Shown here in pieces: positions 61,218 through 64,000 of a stretch of 64,000 nucleotides of DNA (its first letter is position 1; every line of letters starts with the position of its first letter). Location of the stretch: the NCBI GenBank assembly GCA_900660155.1, contig CABFPE010000092.1, positions 1,018,699-1,082,698 on the forward strand, written 5' to 3'. This stretch comes from Hofstenia miamia (Eukaryota; Xenacoelomorpha; Acoela; Hofsteniidae). The notes beneath the pieces were generated by a model. The model did not search any database. It was not told the origin of the DNA and saw only the letters and a list, made by a program, of their open reading frames with translations. A program made the position numbers and the translations under genes.

Positions 61218-61416
61218 CTTCCTTGGATGTTTGTGTACTGAAAATTGTCACTGGATTGTGATGCACGGGTGAATTTGGGGCTGACTTGCTTTTCTTGGTG
61301 GGATTTTCTTGAACAGGGCATACTCCTTGACTTACGCTATTAGAGAAGGTTGTGCTGCGTCTTCGGAATGAACGCTTTTGCAGTTTATTGTTTGAGTTAC
61401 TAAGGTTTTGTCCCAT
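61218..61416 (-). CDS. ABL1: Abl-type tyrosine kinase, first coding exon with myristoylation signal
   Basis: It encodes 66 residues plus one base of the next codon, beginning MGQNLSNSNNKLQKRSF. Gly2 with Ser at position 6 fits the N-myristoylation consensus (M-G-x-x-x-S/T), as in ABL1 isoform 1b, whose N-terminus also starts MGQ. The rest is basic and Ser-rich (FRRRSTTFS, KKSKSAPNSP), a disordered cap in the family. In vertebrate Abl the myristoyl group docks in the kinase C-lobe and holds the enzyme off. The ATG follows an in-frame TAA nine codons upstream (61443-61441). The donor is AAG|GTAAAG at 61218/61217, phase 1, matching the SH3 exon about 43.5 kb away. Cap plus linker comes to about 90 residues before SH3, as in isoform 1b, so no missing exon is needed. 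Confidence 0.85.
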
Positions 61417-61443
61417 GAAAAATTCCCAATGATTATTCGTTTA

Positions 61444-61750
61444 ACAAGGTACATAAATTCCAACTGAGTAAGCTAACAGCAAGTAAAGCGAAACCAGTAA
61501 GAAGAGAGCTTTGGTTGCATTTAGCAGATATAAAAACAATGAAAAAGCCGAAAACGATATATAAATTGTTGATTGGATGAGAGAACAGTTACAGTTTTCG
61601 GTACGCTACGATAAATATAAACACTCAAAGTACGATTGCGCGTACGTCTGGTAGCATCAAATGCCAGCCGACGAGTCAGCAGGTTCCCCATTCATTGCAT
61701 GACTCAATTGTTCGACAACCGTTTTGCAAAGTGGCGCTTAAAATACTATT
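61444..61750 (-). promoter_or_regulatory. Probable Abl promoter and 5' UTR
   Basis: The region just upstream of the first coding exon is less AT-rich than the intron and lacks repeats. On the minus strand a TTTATATATC (about 61553-61562) could act as a TATA-like element. A perfect AP-1 type TGACTCA lies at 61700-61706, and a CpG-containing stretch (ACGTACGCGCAAT) near 61635-61650. Transcription start not determinable; an upstream non-coding exon is possible. Confidence 0.4.
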
Positions 61751-64000
61751 CAAGTGTCAGTTATTGCTTTTAAATCTAAATCAATATGTCATTGAATTGA
61801 ATTGTTAAGGGAATTAATCGCTATCTGGGAAATATTTGCTAATCACTAATAATCAGCACAATTCTAAATCTATGATTATAATTACACTTGTTTTCGATTG
61901 CTGTAATTGTATAGGAAATTCACATTTTGATTTACAAGAAAGGTAAAAAGGGGGTAAAAGGGGTATGCAGCAAATTATTTTAATGAAACGTCATTGATCA
62001 TTACTTTAGATAGCTATCAAGATCGTTTGTGAGACATAGATTTTGGTTTCAGCATTATCCTATATACTTTGAAAAATTGAAATATCAGGTTTGCCGTGGA
62101 GTGACATTTTTGGAGCCACGATCCACACCACAAAAATGTCTACAAATCACGTCACAAGTCCAACACAGGAATAGAATTTTGCCCGACAAATCGTCACAAT
62201 AATTTTTTTTGACAAAACTGGTAAATATATTTCAATATAAAGCACTTGTAGACACTGAAATTAAGCATATTTTGAATATAGTAAAATTTTACAAATTAAT
62301 AACTATCTTAACCAAAGTCATATTCGTCAAACCATTTTTTAATGTTCGCGATTTGATCATTTTTAGAATTTTAGAATTCTACCCCACTCCCGGGATTAGA
62401 CTGGTAAATATTGAAGAAAAATTTTTTTCTTGAGTAAAATCAATTCTTCCGGTTACAATCTGGCATATGTAGCAAGCAATGGCTTGCATAGGATTTTCTG
62501 ACGGGGACCTTAAAAAAGACATTTTATGACCTTAGTTGTTAAATTTTTTAAATTTTTAGCTAAAAAATTTTTCGTATAGCCAATCAAAATCAGAACGAAT
62601 CTGCTGACAGATACGGCTTTCTATTTTTGCATCTCTGTGATTTACTTATGTAGTTCACAAATAATTTGACATATCTATTCAAATAGTAGTTTTTCAGAAT
62701 CGGATCTTACATTTTAGGTATTCCCAAAGCGAGTGGATTATATTGGTATATCCATTGTATTGCAGTATCAGGGCATAAAAATGGTTGTTACCAAGTCATT
62801 ACATTTAATGAAGCTCCTTTAAGAGCTGCAAAATGATTCTTACTGTATATTTCTGAAATACAATCTTAATTAGGACGTATTCGTTTTAGTGCAAATACAT
62901 ACCTCAAAACTACATGGAATATCGGAAATCATTTGATTTCTTATTCAAAAACTGAATCAGACTACATATAAATTTTCTGTGTTAACAGTTTCACAAATCA
63001 CTAGCTATTTCATAATTGCAATTCCCATGACACAAAACTGCCTAAAAACATTTGTCATTAATGAAGCTATCGTCCGATAATTCCCAATGAGCATAACAAA
63101 AACAATTGCGGAAATTGAAAAGTTAAAATTGTTACTAAAAATATCAAAACCCGAAGTTCTTAAAAATCTTTAGTAAATTTATACCCGCCGATTTGATGGG
63201 GTTTGTACCATCCCTGTTTACGTAGTTTACCCTAAACAGCACATTGTGCTCATAAGGTTACAATCGGTTTGGTCGATATTCTCAAACAATTTTCTCTAAA
63301 CCTGGGATTTTGACACAATTATGGGTGAGTTTACTTCCATTTTCTATTAATAAGTTGTCATAAAAATTATTCGTGTGTTTGAAGAAAAAATATCAACTTT
63401 TTCGGATGGAAAATCCTATTTTTGCAAAGACATTCTTCCTTTACCTAGTGTTCAGATAATAGCGGTCTGAGGCCTATGGCAGCAAAACCTAACCTCAACT
63501 AATGTATTTTGTGCCAGTAAACCACACAAGTCCCATTCGTGATGCGCGGCAAAGTCAGAAATCATCACAAATGTGCGGCTGAAGGAGTTCACGTAAGCAC
63601 TCGAATTATGGATGAAAATGAAAGAAAAAAAATGCTCTATTCAATGGTACTTTCTAATTTGAGAAAGCTTCATTATTTAGTAAGTTATGAGCTTCTATGG
63701 AAACCATAACAAATTGTATAAATATCTGGGTTTGCATAGGATTGAACTTTATTGCGGACTGCAAGAATAATGCCATCTGTACCGGAACTTTGCATTAAAC
63801 AATGACGAATTGTGTCAAATAAATACAATTAAACTATATTTTTCTAAAAATCAGATTTAGTTTAACCATGTTTCTCAGTGGGCCCTGCTGACAGACTTTA
63901 ATGAAAATTTTTAAGAAAATTACTTCACAGTTAAAATGGACCAAGAACTATTGTGTTTAGTTGAGAGGCCGTTATTTAGTTCCCTAACTCTTTATTTACC
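61751..64000. other. Flank upstream of Abl, no gene recognised
   Basis: Contains a scrap of the CAGTGGCGTAC hAT family near 62474-62510 and otherwise unassigned AT-rich DNA. The plus frame at 62209-62433 has no signature. Confidence 0.45.

Noticed and set aside
1-64000. tRNA, rRNA or other structural RNA genes
   Set aside because: No tRNA-like T-loop with matching arms and no rRNA-like conserved blocks were recognised; a covariance search would be needed to exclude small RNAs.
1-64000. LTR or other virus-like elements
   Set aside because: No paired long terminal repeats, and no gag, protease, integrase or capsid-like reading was seen; the reverse transcriptases present are of LINE type.

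Overview
The window is AT-rich animal nuclear DNA, not bacterial or viral. The evidence is a split gene with consensus GT/AG introns, an N-myristoylated Abl-type tyrosine kinase, a nested seven-transmembrane receptor, LINE retrotransposons, Tc1/mariner and hAT DNA transposons with MITEs, and many (TA)n microsatellites. The Abl SH3 and SH2 domains are clearly recognisable but well diverged from vertebrate Abl. This suggests a fast-evolving invertebrate; I cannot place it further from sequence alone.

The backbone is one minus-strand gene running right to left. Exon 1 (61416-61218) encodes a myristoylated N-terminal cap. After an intron of about 43.5 kb comes the SH3 exon (17674-17430). A 2.9 kb intron leads to the first SH2 exon (14567-14418), and an 11 kb intron to the second SH2 exon (3355-3206). 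All phases agree (1, 0, 0, 0). Together the exons give about 248 residues, close to the cap-SH3-SH2 length of ABL1 isoform 1b. The kinase domain is not visible and must lie beyond the left edge.

Region by region: 1-1562 is a decayed hAT transposon (ZMYM1-like transposase, minus strand) in the Abl intron after the SH2 exons. 3356-14417 is an Abl intron holding an intronless class A-like GPCR (9531-8647) and an hAT MITE. 15319-17472 is an eight-copy, 270-bp tandem array whose repeated unit includes the last 43 nt of the SH3 exon and its splice donor. 17714-20121 is a 5'-truncated LINE ending about 40 bp upstream of the SH3 exon. 20.1-61.2 kb is the first Abl intron. It is mostly non-coding and littered with hAT MITEs (several with 8-bp target duplications), a TTA-flanked MITE, a broken Tc1 element, a mariner deletion derivative, a second LINE copy and a perfect 32-bp palindrome. 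61.4-61.75 kb is the likely Abl promoter/5' UTR.

I found no operon-like or defence-like system. The most unusual structure is the array that duplicates an exon end with its 5' splice site, giving one real and seven decoy donors inside an Abl intron. Most short open frames in the window look like chance readings of AT-rich intron DNA and are not annotated.
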